Assembly: GCF_004005845.1 (NCBI RefSeq)
Contig: NZ_SADE01000001.1
Location: forward strand, 62,001-126,000
Direction: 5' to 3'
From: Hwanghaeella grinnelliae
Lineage (GTDB): Bacteria > Pseudomonadota > Alphaproteobacteria > UBA8366 > Aestuariispiraceae
DNA length: 64,000 nucleotides
Part shown: one piece after another, positions 27,118 to 36,032 of the stretch
Layout: every line of letters starts with the position of its first letter
How positions within the stretch are numbered: the first letter of the stretch is position 1
The notes under the pieces: model-generated
The model's input: the letters and a program-made list of their open reading frames with translations, nothing else
What the model was told of the DNA's origin: nothing
Databases searched by the model: none
Position numbers and translations under genes: made by a program

Positions 27118-27119
27118 AG

Positions 27120-28271
27120 ATGCAGGCGAATTGGTCCTATCCCACAACGATTTGGTTTGGCGCTGGGCGCATTGAAGGCTTGCCGGAGGCTTGTCGTAGC
27201 GCAGGCATGGAACGTCCGCTTTTGGTGACCGATGCCGGGCTCGCCGACCTGCCGATCACGACGCAAACCCTAGACATTCTGGATAAGGCAGGAATGGGCC
27301 GCGGAATGTTCTCCGGTGTCGATTCCAACCCGACGGACAAGAACCTCGCTGCCGGAATCGAAGTCTTCAAGGCGGGTGGCCATGATGGTGTTATCGCCTT
27401 TGGCGGCGGCTCGGCGCTTGATGTGGGCAAACTAATCGCCTTCCAGGCGGATCAAGTGCGTCCGGTTTGGGATTTTGAAGATATCGGCGACTGGTGGACC
27501 CGCGCGAACGCGGAAGTGATCTGGCCGATCATCGCGGTGCCGACGACTTCGGGCACCGGATCGGAAGTGGGCCGTGCCGGGGTCGTGACGAATACGGAAG
27601 CGGAAGTGAAGAAGGTCATCTTCCATCCCAAAATGCTGCCCGCTATCGTCATCAGCGATCCTGAGCTGACGGTTGGCCTGCCGCCGCATATCACGGCCGG
27701 CACCGGGATGGACGCTTTCGTCCATAACCTGGAAGCGTATTGCGCGCCGACCTACCATCCGATGTCGGAAGGGATTGCGGTCGAAGGCATGCGGTTGGTG
27801 AAGGAATATCTTCCGCGCGCCTATGCCAAAGGCGACGATATTGAAGCCCGTGGACATATGATGTCTGCCGCCGCCATGGGTGCGGTTGCATTTCAGAAGG
27901 GGCTGGGCGGTGTTCATTCGCTCTCCCACCCGGCCGGTGTGCTCTATCACACCCATCACGGGCTGACGAATGCTGTCTACCTGCCCTATGTGTTGGCCTT
28001 TAATCGCCCGGCCATCGAGGGAAAGATCGAGCGTCTCTCTGCTTGGCTAGGCATAGACGGCGGGTTCGACGGTTTCATGAAATATGTCCTGGACCTTCGG
28101 TCCGACCTTGGGATCGCGCATACGTCCAAGGAAATAGGTATCGACGATACCCAGACCGAGAGAATGGCGGCAATGGCGGTCGTGGATCCTACGGCAGGTG
28201 GCAACCCGATCCCCCTTACCGAAGAAATCTGCTGCGACCTTTATCGGCGGGCCTTGGCCGGAAACGTTTAG
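27120..28271 (+). CDS. Iron-containing alcohol dehydrogenase
   Basis: A 383-residue group III dehydrogenase. The nucleotide-binding half has FGGGSALDVGKLIAF; the metal site is in GTGMDAFVHNLEAY (Asp, His) plus HSLSHPAGVLYHTHHGLTNA (two further His). The start is 2 bp after the ligase gene, so the two are almost certainly co-translated and act on the same substrate. It would oxidise an alcohol or reduce an aldehyde, perhaps on the gamma-glutamylated intermediate. The exact direction is not known. Confidence 0.92.
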   Translation: MQANWSYPTTIWFGAGRIEGLPEACRSAGMERPLLVTDAGLADLPITTQTLDILDKAGMGRGMFSGVDSNPTDKNLAAGIEVFKAGGHDGVIAFGGGSALDVGKLIAFQADQVRPVWDFEDIGDWWTRANAEVIWPIIAVPTTSGTGSEVGRAGVVTNTEAEVKKVIFHPKMLPAIVISDPELTVGLPPHITAGTGMDAFVHNLEAYCAPTYHPMSEGIAVEGMRLVKEYLPRAYAKGDDIEARGHMMSAAAMGAVAFQKGLGGVHSLSHPAGVLYHTHHGLTNAVYLPYVLAFNRPAIEGKIERLSAWLGIDGGFDGFMKYVLDLRSDLGIAHTSKEIGIDDTQTERMAAMAVVDPTAGGNPIPLTEEICCDLYRRALAGNV

Positions 28272-28326
28272 CGCAAATGGGCGTTATGTCCCTTTCCGTG
28301 GGTTTTGTTTTGTTTTTGGAGGCGTC

Positions 28327-29040
28327 GTGGAAGGGTTTCTCGCTCTTGGATTTCTGATCGGCATGCAGCATGCCCTGGAAGCCGACCATATAGCCGCGGT
28401 CAGCACCATGGCTGTTGACGGTGGTGCGTCGAAACGGGGGCTGGCCCTTCGTGGCGCTGTATGGGGCGTGGGACATACGTTGACGCTGTTCGCGATTTGC
28501 GCGGCGGTCATTCTTCTTGGATTGACCATGACGGATCGGACCGCAGCCGTGCTGGAATTCGCCGTTGGGTGTATGTTGGTGCTTCTGGGTGCCGACGTTT
28601 TCCGGAAGATGCGGAAAAAGAAAATTCACTTCCATGTGCACGACCATGGCGATGGCAAGGTTCACCTCCATGCCCACAGCCATCAGGGCGCTCCAACTCA
28701 GCATTTCAAGGACCAGCATCACCACCGGCATCCGACAGGTTTTCCGATGAGGGCTTTGCTGGTTGGTCTGGTGCATGGTGCAGCCGGCTCGGCGGGGTTG
28801 CTTGCGCTGGCGATCGCGGCGACGAAAGACGCTTGGACGGCGGTCGCTTATGTACTGGTTTTCGGGATTGGTTCGATCTTCGGCATGGCCGCGCTGACGG
28901 CCATCGCTGCCTGGCCGCTGCGGGCCGCTGAAAAGCACGCTGTACGGATGCATGGTCTGTTGAGTGCGATTGCAGGCCTGCTTGCCGTGGCGATCGGTGT
29001 CGACGTCATGGTCGAGACCTGGGCGACCGCTTTCACGTAG
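28327..29040 (+). CDS. Nickel/cobalt transporter-like membrane protein with His-rich loop
   Basis: A 237-residue membrane protein beginning at GTG 28327, which has GGAGG 5 bp upstream. It contains the HX4DH signature HALEADH (residues 15-21), typical of NiCoT and related nickel/cobalt permeases, plus a second conserved region GHTLTLF and about six hydrophobic segments. Residues 101-135 form a loop with 13 histidines, predicted to face the cytoplasm and bind metal. It follows the Fe-ADH gene by 55 bp. Import, export or metal delivery are all possible. Confidence 0.8.
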   Translation: MEGFLALGFLIGMQHALEADHIAAVSTMAVDGGASKRGLALRGAVWGVGHTLTLFAICAAVILLGLTMTDRTAAVLEFAVGCMLVLLGADVFRKMRKKKIHFHVHDHGDGKVHLHAHSHQGAPTQHFKDQHHHRHPTGFPMRALLVGLVHGAAGSAGLLALAIAATKDAWTAVAYVLVFGIGSIFGMAALTAIAAWPLRAAEKHAVRMHGLLSAIAGLLAVAIGVDVMVETWATAFT

Positions 29041-29243
29041 ATTCTGCGTTGATCTGGATTCTGTTTTTATTGACCGGAACTCGCCATTTTGGCGTCCCGA
29101 GGTGCTTCTTGCCTTGGGCGGTATTCTGTTAAACTGGAGCGATTCTTGCGTGTGATATTCCAGCCGGTATTCCCAAGGAAGGCCGGTTGGCGCATACTGG
29201 ACCGTCGGTAGAAGCCGCGCGGCCAACCAGAAGGAGGGCCTGT

Positions 29244-30296
29244 TTGAACGTTTTGATTCTAAGCGCCAGCAGCAAATCCTTGCTGGTAAAGGCATTTCAG
29301 GACGCGGTTCGCCCCTTTGGTGGGGCCGTAACGGCTGCCGATGTGGCGGCCGACAGTGCGGCATTGCAAGTTGCCGACAAGGCCGTTCTCACGCCGCGCA
29401 GCAACGATTCCCGGTTTTCGGATGCCCTGGAAGCAATCTGCTCCGCCCATGATATTTCCCTTGTTGTTCCAACACGCGATGGCGAATTGCAGCGCTTGGC
29501 CGAAATAGCCGGGCGACTTCGCGCAAAGGGGATTGCCGTCCTGGTGCCCTCGGGCGAAGCGATAGCCATTTGCAGCAATTCGTGGCGTTTCAGCGCCTTC
29601 TGCAGGGAAAATGGATTTCCGACACCGAAGAATTTTCCGACCGCGGAGGCTGTGGATCGTTTTCCTGTGTTTTGCCGTGCGGCGAACCGCACGGTCCCAC
29701 ACCATGCCATGCGGATATCCAACAAAGAGGAACTGTCCGCCTACGAAGTCCTGCACGGCCGCGTCGACGGCGGGCTGATCATTCAGGAATTCGTCGATTG
29801 GCCGGAATACAGCATCGACGTGCTGATGGATTTGCAGGGTAATCCATTACAAGCGGTCGCCCGGCGTCGTATTTCGACGCGGGCAGGGGAGTCTTGGAAG
29901 ACGAGGGTAGAAAAGCTCCCCGAGTTGACGGAGTCCGCGCTGGCCCTCTCGGAACTGCTCGGTCTGGTCGGGCATAACAATCTTCAGGCATTTTACGATC
30001 CGGTCGCAGGTGCGCAGTTCATCGAAGTGAATGCGCGATTTGGCGGGGCCTCGAATCTCAGTATTCGCTCCGGCCTCGCATCACCTGAGCGGCTGGTACA
30101 AATGGTTGCCGGGAACGAAGCGGCAGCCGCCGCACCGCGCCCGTTGAACTACGGCGGAATGTTGTTGCGGCATGCGGAAGACATCATCGTGGACCACGAC
30201 CCTGCGAGAGATTGCGTTTCATGGCAGGATCTGCCTTCGGAACTTGAGCTTGGGGGGCGGTCATTGGGTGCAAAGCGGGCGGGTGTAGAACGATAG
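29244..30296 (+). CDS. ATP-grasp enzyme (carbamoyl-phosphate-synthase-like ligase)
   Basis: A 350-residue protein starting at the TTG at 29244, with AAGGAGGG about 6 bp upstream. The N-terminal ~115 residues form a pre-ATP-grasp domain (MNVLILSASSKSLLVKAF). The ATP-grasp core follows, with LIIQEFVDWPEYSIDVLMD and FIEVNARFGGASNLSIRSG, which holds the Glu and Asn that bind Mg-ATP. This class joins carboxylates to amines or thiols in small-molecule synthesis. No partner biosynthetic gene is adjacent, so the product is unknown. Confidence 0.85.
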   Translation: MNVLILSASSKSLLVKAFQDAVRPFGGAVTAADVAADSAALQVADKAVLTPRSNDSRFSDALEAICSAHDISLVVPTRDGELQRLAEIAGRLRAKGIAVLVPSGEAIAICSNSWRFSAFCRENGFPTPKNFPTAEAVDRFPVFCRAANRTVPHHAMRISNKEELSAYEVLHGRVDGGLIIQEFVDWPEYSIDVLMDLQGNPLQAVARRRISTRAGESWKTRVEKLPELTESALALSELLGLVGHNNLQAFYDPVAGAQFIEVNARFGGASNLSIRSGLASPERLVQMVAGNEAAAAAPRPLNYGGMLLRHAEDIIVDHDPARDCVSWQDLPSELELGGRSLGAKRAGVER

Positions 30297-30455
30297 CCTC
30301 CGGGGCATAAAGGCTTCATCAAGACCGTTCCGAGGCTTAGGAAGCTCGCGATTTCTTGATTTAGAGGGATGTGTGGGTGGTTCTCAAAGTTGGCGCGAAG
30401 CCCCATATGTACCGCAAGAACGAGTTTCAGCGCATCGCAACAAGAGAGACGGGCC

Positions 30456-30914
30456 ATGATGAAAAAACTTGGTGTTCTTGCGTTTCTTGCACTTCTTTCC
30501 GCATGCGCCGGGCATGGCGACCAGAATACCGCAAGAGGCCAAAAGGCGGATGAAGTGCCGCTTACCGTTTCCTGGGGCCAGGACGGATATGGCGACGGTT
30601 TCATCGTCAAACCTGTGCCCGGCGCCGTCGGGCAGTTCCGTATTCGTGTTTATTACCGGGATCCGTTATCAACCAGTTCCACTGGCGTGGTGAACCGCTG
30701 CTTCGGACATTGGGATACACAATCCATGGATGGTGATACCGGCAAATCCGAACTGGACGGTTACTGGCGAATCAACTGCGCCAGCGGCTTAAGGGCGGAG
30801 GGTGCCTTCTTAGCGGATGATGCGGGAAACGGCGTGGGAGAAGGTCTGGATGCGCAAGGTCATCCGGTTCGCGTCTATTTTGGGCAGAACGCTTCCCAAC
30901 CTACGCAGGATTGA
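30456..30914 (+). CDS. Small lipoprotein of unknown function
   Basis: A 152-residue protein starting at ATG 30456 (or 30459). The N-terminus MMKKLGVLAFLALLSACAG is a lipoprotein signal with the acceptor Cys17 in LSAC. The remainder is soluble, with two Cys (NRCFGHW and INCASG) that could form a disulfide. No family is recognised. Its 3' end overlaps the convergent metallo-beta-lactamase-fold gene by 14 bp. Confidence 0.75.
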   Translation: MMKKLGVLAFLALLSACAGHGDQNTARGQKADEVPLTVSWGQDGYGDGFIVKPVPGAVGQFRIRVYYRDPLSTSSTGVVNRCFGHWDTQSMDGDTGKSELDGYWRINCASGLRAEGAFLADDAGNGVGEGLDAQGHPVRVYFGQNASQPTQD

Positions 30915-31806
30915 TCTCAAAACGGCTGGTGACCGCCGGCGGTGTTTCGTCTGTGGCGACCAGACCTTCCGTAACGAGTTTCAATAAATGCGCCAGAACC
31001 GACCTCGCGGCGGCGGGGTAGAGTTCGGTCGGAATGCCCGCATACATGCGGGGCACCATCCGGTCGATAGTTGTCAGTCCATCGGTCAAGCAGGCCAAGA
31101 CCTGCCGCTCTCGGTCCAGCCGGTGTTCGTACAAATGATCGATGAAACTGTGAGCCCCGTGAATAGCGGGGCCATGGGTTGGCCAATAGGTCTCTTCCGG
31201 CCGGTCCCTCAGTTTTTCCAGAGACGCCATATAGTCCGCCATGTTCCCGTCAGGGGGTGAAACCACGGTCGTCGACCAGCCCATGACATGATCGCCGCTA
31301 AGCAGGGCGTTTAGTTCCTGGAATGCGTAACACATGTGGTTTGACGTATGACCAGGCGTGTGGACGGCGTGAAGCGTCCAATTTTTTCCGCCGATTGCCT
31401 CGCCGTCTTCTAAGCGGTGGTCGGGATCGAACGAATGGTCCGCACCTTCCTCGACCGTATCTCTGTCGACCATTCCGCCGCCGTGTGGGCCGAACCCAAA
31501 TGTCGGCGCACCTGTTAACTCCTGCAACTCGGCCGCCGCGGGTGAATGATCTAAATGCGTATGAGTAACTAAGATCGAGGAAACGGTCTCGCCCTTCAGG
31601 GCAGCCAACAACGTTTGGATCGTACTGCGCGATTTCGGTCCTGGATCCACTACGGCGACCTCTCCGGTGCCGACAACATAGATGCCCGTGCCGTGAAACG
31701 TGAAGCGGCTGGGATTCTCGACGACCAGACGGCGCAGTCCCGGAGCGACCTCAGCCAGATGCCCGTATGTGAAGGACATGTCCTGGACGAATGGGATGTT
31801 TGCCAT
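30901..31806 (-). CDS. Metallo-beta-lactamase-fold hydrolase (LACTB2/glyoxalase II-like)
   Basis: A 301-residue protein from the ATG at 31806 (MANIPFVQDM); a longer in-frame frame extends 20 codons but the shorter start matches the fold. The metal motif is THTHLDHS (His82, His84, Asp86, His87), followed by VHTPGHTSNH, LLSGDHVMGW and a C-terminal winged-helix-like tail (RSVLAHLLKLVTEGLV). LACTB2-like proteins act as thioesterases or ribonucleases. The substrate is unknown. Confidence 0.88.
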   Translation of the reverse strand: MANIPFVQDMSFTYGHLAEVAPGLRRLVVENPSRFTFHGTGIYVVGTGEVAVVDPGPKSRSTIQTLLAALKGETVSSILVTHTHLDHSPAAAELQELTGAPTFGFGPHGGGMVDRDTVEEGADHSFDPDHRLEDGEAIGGKNWTLHAVHTPGHTSNHMCYAFQELNALLSGDHVMGWSTTVVSPPDGNMADYMASLEKLRDRPEETYWPTHGPAIHGAHSFIDHLYEHRLDRERQVLACLTDGLTTIDRMVPRMYAGIPTELYPAAARSVLAHLLKLVTEGLVATDETPPAVTSRFEINPA

Positions 31807-31889
31807 CGCAGAGAAAGCCCCGACTGCTGTTTGGAGGTGGGAAATCGACAACCCGGCGGATAGCAATTTGTCACATCAAGAATGTCGCG

Positions 31890-31931
31890 AAAAGAAATTC
31901 CCCCCACGGGGCTATCCGCAGGGGGAATTTT
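31890..31931 (-). terminator. Terminator after the XRE regulator gene
   Basis: A 10-bp perfect stem (AAATTCCCCC with GGGGGAATTT) and a 16-nt loop, followed on the minus strand by CTTTTC. The other strand also has a T-run, so it may work in both directions. Confidence 0.75.
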
Positions 31932-31948
31932 CAAAAAACAGGTAAAAC

Positions 31949-32437
31949 TTACTTGTCGGTGTCGACTTTGGCCTGGGCCTTAACAAGGTCGAAGACGCGT
32001 TTGCGAACCATCGGGTCCTTGATTTTGTAGTACGCCCGGGCGAGTTCCAGGGTTTCGCGCTTGGCCATGGGGTCCGGTTCAAAGTCAACTTCCGGAACCG
32101 GCTCTTCAGAAAGGCCGGCGCGAAGGCGTGGACTATTCCCAGCAACATCGGTCGGCATGTCTTCATAGAAAAATGTAATTGGCACATCCAAAACGTTGGA
32201 AAGGTCCCACAGGCGGGACGCTCCAACACGATTTGTGCCGCGTTCGTACTTTTGCACCTGTTGGAACGTCAGGCCGAGTGCTTCGCCAAGTTTCTGTTGG
32301 CTCATTCCCAGCATAATGCGGCGCATCCGCATTCTGGAACCGACATGAATATCGATCGGGTTGGGGACCCCCGGTCGTCCAGCCGGAATCGGTCCATCCG
32401 GTGCGTCATAAACAACTGGCTTGCTTCTTCTAGGCAT
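31949..32437 (-). CDS. XRE-family helix-turn-helix regulator
   Basis: A 162-residue protein. Residues ~33-90 form a lambda-repressor-like HTH (RMRRIMLGMSQQKLGEALG, then FQQVQKYERGTNRVGASRL). The C-terminal tail is acidic and then helical (RETLELARAYYKIKDPMVRKR) and lacks a cupin. This architecture is common in alphaproteobacteria, where such proteins regulate growth, symbiosis or stress genes. The target is not indicated by neighbours. Confidence 0.9.
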   Translation of the reverse strand: MPRRSKPVVYDAPDGPIPAGRPGVPNPIDIHVGSRMRMRRIMLGMSQQKLGEALGLTFQQVQKYERGTNRVGASRLWDLSNVLDVPITFFYEDMPTDVAGNSPRLRAGLSEEPVPEVDFEPDPMAKRETLELARAYYKIKDPMVRKRVFDLVKAQAKVDTDK

Positions 32438-32756
32438 TGATCAACAACTCCATCTGGAGGCAGGTAGGTTAGCTACTGTGTCATTCAAGAATGATACAAT
32501 TCATAGAGAGCGCCGCAGGATAATAACATTGCTGACGCTCCCGGCATTGTCATTGCTAATCAGGCTTATATCAAGAGTCGTCGGTTTCGAACAGAAGCAA
32601 AAACCATTATACTAAAAGGCAAAAATATAGGTCGTAACAGTGATTTATCATCACGATTAGTATGGTAATACCCTGTGTTTCATTCGATAGTTCAATTTTC
32701 GAGTGTTGTCGCGGTGTTCCAATCCCGCATAAGAAAAAGTCAATTTCCAGCGAAAA
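32438..32756. other. Intergenic region, 319 bp, no gene seen
   Basis: An AT-rich divergent region between the XRE regulator (minus) and the conserved hypothetical (plus). It probably holds both promoters, but I cannot assign convincing -35/-10 elements or a palindrome. Confidence 0.5.
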
Positions 32757-33452
32757 ATGGAAAATACTAAGCAAAACAGGATGAACCCAAAAGGTGAACT
32801 CGTAGCGGACCCATCCTACGGTACCTTCATGGGTAACAGGGGAATACTGCACGATGCCACTGGCGCTATCGGACACCGCCGATGGCGGCACAAAGCTTGG
32901 ATCATTTGCCTGACAGAATTCAAGGGACGGAAACGGTCTGTCATGGCGCCAAATCGCTACACTGAGTTGTTTTTCATGGATGAAGCGACGGCGCTGGCCG
33001 CAGGGCACAGGCCCTGTGCGGAATGCCGGTACAGCGACTATGTCGAGTATCGCCGGGCGGTTGAACGCGCCGGCGGTTTGTTGGCATCGGAACGCGCGGC
33101 GACCCTCGACACTGAATTGCACGGTCAGAGGGTGTGGCCGCGCCAGTTCCGACTACGCACGTGGCAGTCTGCCCTGTCGGATTTGCCTGCCGGAACAATG
33201 ATTGAACATGCGGGTCTGTGCATGCTTGTGGCTGGCCGATGGATTTTGGAATGGTCGTTCACCGGATACCGGATAGCGGCCGAGAAAAATACTTTCGGAC
33301 CGAGCACGGTTACCGTCCTAACGCCCCAGACGACCGTGACGGCCCTGATTGGTGGCTACGAGCCGGCGGTGCATTGGTCCGCCGTCCTTGATGAGGCTGG
33401 GTTGAGAAGCGATCGAGCGGTCTTCTCCAAGCTTGTCGGACAAAAATATTAG
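32757..33452 (+). CDS. Conserved hypothetical protein with CxxC motif
   Basis: A 231-residue soluble protein without an assigned function. The N-terminal half contains MGNRGILHDATG, RRWRHKAWIICLTEFKGRKR and TELFFMDEATALAAGHRPCAEC, an arrangement of basic residues and a CxxC pair that I recall from uncharacterised alphaproteobacterial proteins. The CAEC pair with nearby His could bind Zn or heme. An internal ATG at 32781 is an alternative start. No operon partner is evident; the MscS gene starts 84 bp later. Confidence 0.7.
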   Translation: MENTKQNRMNPKGELVADPSYGTFMGNRGILHDATGAIGHRRWRHKAWIICLTEFKGRKRSVMAPNRYTELFFMDEATALAAGHRPCAECRYSDYVEYRRAVERAGGLLASERAATLDTELHGQRVWPRQFRLRTWQSALSDLPAGTMIEHAGLCMLVAGRWILEWSFTGYRIAAEKNTFGPSTVTVLTPQTTVTALIGGYEPAVHWSAVLDEAGLRSDRAVFSKLVGQKY

Positions 33453-33536
33453 TAATATTGAGCATAATCGGGTAAGAGCGCGCGGAGGCCGAAACTTGGG
33501 CCTTGTGCGGATAGCGAGAAGGGAGAGGTAAGGGCC

Positions 33537-34376
33537 ATGGATCAGGAACAAATTACAGAAACCATAAATCACGTAATGGAACTGGCGACCGCCTATGGCC
33601 TGCAAGTGGTCGGTGCCATCATCATTTTGATCCTCGGCTGGATTGCCGCAGGGTGGGCCCGAAACGCCGCGGATAAAGGGCTCAGCAAAGTCCGGGGTAT
33701 GGACGAAACGCTTCGGTATTTCCTTTCCACGCTCGTGCGTTATCTGGTTCTGGCCGTCACCATCGTCATGGTTTTGGAACGTTTCGGTGTCCAGACCGCC
33801 AGCCTGATCGCCGTCCTGGGTGCTGCGGGCCTCGCGATCGGCCTCGCCCTGCAGGGGACGCTCAGCAATCTCGCGGCCGGGGTCATGTTGCTGTTTTTCC
33901 GGCCCTTCAAGATCGGTGACTTCGTCGACGCCGCGGGTATTTCGGGGACGGTGAAGTTGATAAGCCTGTTCACGACGGAAATGGCGACGCCGGATAACGT
34001 CAAGATCATCGTGCCGAACAAGCAATTGTGGGACACTTCAATCAAGAACTTCAGCGCCAATGCGACGCGCCGAGTCGATTTCCTGTTGGGTATTGGCTAT
34101 GGCGATGACATCGACAAGGCGTTTAAAGTGATCAAAGAAATCATCGAAAATGACGAGCGCTGCCATAAGGAGCCGGAATCGCAGATCGTTGTCGGTAATC
34201 TTGGCGATAGCTCGGTCGATATCATCGTGCGCGTCTGGTGTAAGGCCGACGATTATTGGGGGTTGAAGTTCGACCTGACCAAAGCGTTCAAACAGACCTT
34301 TGACAAGGAAGGGATCGAGATCCCTTTCCCGCAACGGGTCGTTCATATGGTTAAGGAAGGCGCCAACGACGCCTAA
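33537..34376 (+). CDS. mscS: Small-conductance mechanosensitive channel (MscS family)
   Basis: A 279-residue channel of minimal MscS length with three N-terminal membrane helices. The pore helix TM3 is seen in AVLGAAGLAIGLALQGTLSN, with the Gly/Ala pattern that lines the pore. The beta domain follows (FRPFKIGDFVDAAGISGTV, TPDNVKIIVPNKQLWDTSIKN). It releases osmolytes when the membrane is stretched. AGGTAAGGGCC precedes the start. Confidence 0.95.
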   Translation: MDQEQITETINHVMELATAYGLQVVGAIIILILGWIAAGWARNAADKGLSKVRGMDETLRYFLSTLVRYLVLAVTIVMVLERFGVQTASLIAVLGAAGLAIGLALQGTLSNLAAGVMLLFFRPFKIGDFVDAAGISGTVKLISLFTTEMATPDNVKIIVPNKQLWDTSIKNFSANATRRVDFLLGIGYGDDIDKAFKVIKEIIENDERCHKEPESQIVVGNLGDSSVDIIVRVWCKADDYWGLKFDLTKAFKQTFDKEGIEIPFPQRVVHMVKEGANDA

Positions 34377-34506
34377 ATTTCCCGCCTGACTGTTTTGCTT
34401 GGCCCCGGCCCCAGCGGTCGGGGCGCTTGCATCCCCACAGCGCCGGTCCCTAATTATAGGGTAACCGTTTGTTCCAAAACCGGCGTCGGAGTGGAGGACA
34501 ACAACC

Positions 34507-35220
34507 ATGGAAAGCTTGCAGATTCTTGCTTTGGCGCTTGGGGCGGCCTGGGCCAGCGGCATCAACCTTTATGCCACAGTAACCTTGCTGGGCGTGTTGA
34601 ACATGGTCGGTGTCGTCCCCTTGCCGGACGAAATGCAAATCCTGTCCAACCCGCTTGTTCTGGCGGCCGCAGCGACCCTTTTTTTCGTGGAGTTCCTGGC
34701 TGATAAAATTCCTGCTGTGGATTCGCTTTGGGATGCGATTCATACCTTCATCCGTATTCCCGCCGGCGCATTGATGGCAGTCGGTGCCGCAGACGGGTTC
34801 GGCGGTGAGGTTATGGGTGAAGATCTGGAAACCATAGCCGCATTGGTAATGGGCGGGACCTTGGCCGCAAGCAGCCATCTTACCAAGGCGACAAGCAGAG
34901 CGGTGATCAACACCTCCCCAGAGCCGTTCAGTAATTGGTTCGCGTCGTTTTTTGAGGACTTCCTGGCGATCGGCGGCGTCTTGCTGGCCGTTTTCAACCC
35001 CTTGGTTTTCTTGGGGTTATTGGCCCTGTTTGTTTTGCTGGCCATCTGGCTCGTGCCGAAGTTGTGGCGCGTTTTGCGTTTCCTTCTTTCAAAACTGGGT
35101 ATCGGTTCCCCGCCCAAAGAGGACATCGGGGCGGCGATTGCGCCGAACGGTCTTGTGATACGAGGAAGGCCCGCCATGGGGTCTAACGGCGGGCCTCCTG
35201 CAAAACTGGATGATCAATAA
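34507..35220 (+). CDS. DUF4126 family membrane protein
   Basis: A 237-residue membrane protein. The N-terminus (ALALGAAWASGINLYATVTLLG) and the segment FVEFLADKIPAVDSLWDAIHTFIRIPAG match the DUF4126 family, and the later GTLAASSHLTKATSRAVINTSPEP is also typical. About five hydrophobic segments. The final ~40 residues are polar and low-complexity. The function of the family is unknown. Confidence 0.85.
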   Translation: MESLQILALALGAAWASGINLYATVTLLGVLNMVGVVPLPDEMQILSNPLVLAAAATLFFVEFLADKIPAVDSLWDAIHTFIRIPAGALMAVGAADGFGGEVMGEDLETIAALVMGGTLAASSHLTKATSRAVINTSPEPFSNWFASFFEDFLAIGGVLLAVFNPLVFLGLLALFVLLAIWLVPKLWRVLRFLLSKLGIGSPPKEDIGAAIAPNGLVIRGRPAMGSNGGPPAKLDDQ

Positions 35221-35230
35221 GACCGCCGAA

Positions 35231-35986
35231 TTAGTATGTTGCGCGGCCCCCGCTTATATCGAACACGCCCGCGGTGGTGAATGAATTTTCAGCACTCGAA
35301 AGCCATGCCGCCATCGCCGCGATTTCCTCGACCAGGACGAAACGTTCACGCGGAATCTTGGACAGCATGAAATCGATATGTTGCTGGGTGATTTGGTCGA
35401 AGATTGCGGTCCGGGCTGCGGCCGGGGTGATGCAATTGACAGCGATATCGTGCTTCGCCAGTTCCTTGCCCAAGGACTTGGTGAAGCCGATGACGCCGGC
35501 CTTGGCAGCACTGTAACCCGACGCGTTCGGGTTTCCTTCCTTACCCGCGATGGAAGCGATGTTCACGATGCGCCCGTAATTCTGCTCGACCATCAATGGC
35601 GCGACTGCCTTGCAGCAATAGAAAACGGCGTTGAGGTCCAGATTGATGACCTTGTTCCATTCATCGACCGGATAGTCGAGAACCGGAACAGCCGGTCCCG
35701 CGATCCCGGCATTGCAGACGAGAATATCGATCCCGCCCATGCTGTCCCTGGTTTGGGTCACGGCGTCCATGACGGCGTCGGGGGTGGTGACATCTACCGC
35801 GCATCCGAAGGCCTTACCGTTCGCGGAAAGTTTGGAAACTGAAGCATCCATCAATGTCTCATCCCGGTCCCATAGCGTGACCGAGGCACCTGATGCGATG
35901 AACCGTTCGGCAATCGCATAGCCGATTCCCTGTGCGCCGCCCGTGATTACCGCAAGCTTGCCGTCTAAATCGATCTTGTTTCCCAT
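35231..35986 (-). CDS. Short-chain dehydrogenase/reductase (FabG-like)
   Basis: A 251-residue SDR. The NAD(P) motif is TGGAQGIGYAIAERF, NAGIAG follows, and the catalytic residues are Ser (NIASIAGKEG) and Tyr-x3-Lys (YSAAKAG). An Asp after the second strand (LWDRD) favours NAD over NADP. The C-terminus GVFDISGGRATY is the usual SDR ending. It is the last gene of the minus-strand amidase/MFS/molybdopterin-enzyme series. Confidence 0.9.
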   Translation of the reverse strand: MGNKIDLDGKLAVITGGAQGIGYAIAERFIASGASVTLWDRDETLMDASVSKLSANGKAFGCAVDVTTPDAVMDAVTQTRDSMGGIDILVCNAGIAGPAVPVLDYPVDEWNKVINLDLNAVFYCCKAVAPLMVEQNYGRIVNIASIAGKEGNPNASGYSAAKAGVIGFTKSLGKELAKHDIAVNCITPAAARTAIFDQITQQHIDFMLSKIPRERFVLVEEIAAMAAWLSSAENSFTTAGVFDISGGRATY

Positions 35987-36032
35987 TTCACTCCCTCAAT
36001 GTTTTTGCGTTGAACCCGATCTATACGCTGTG

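Noticed and set aside
28216-29364. 382-residue minus-strand frame across the nickel permease and ATP-grasp start
   Set aside because: Composition is very rich in Arg, Gln and Pro, and the two plus-strand genes explain this DNA.
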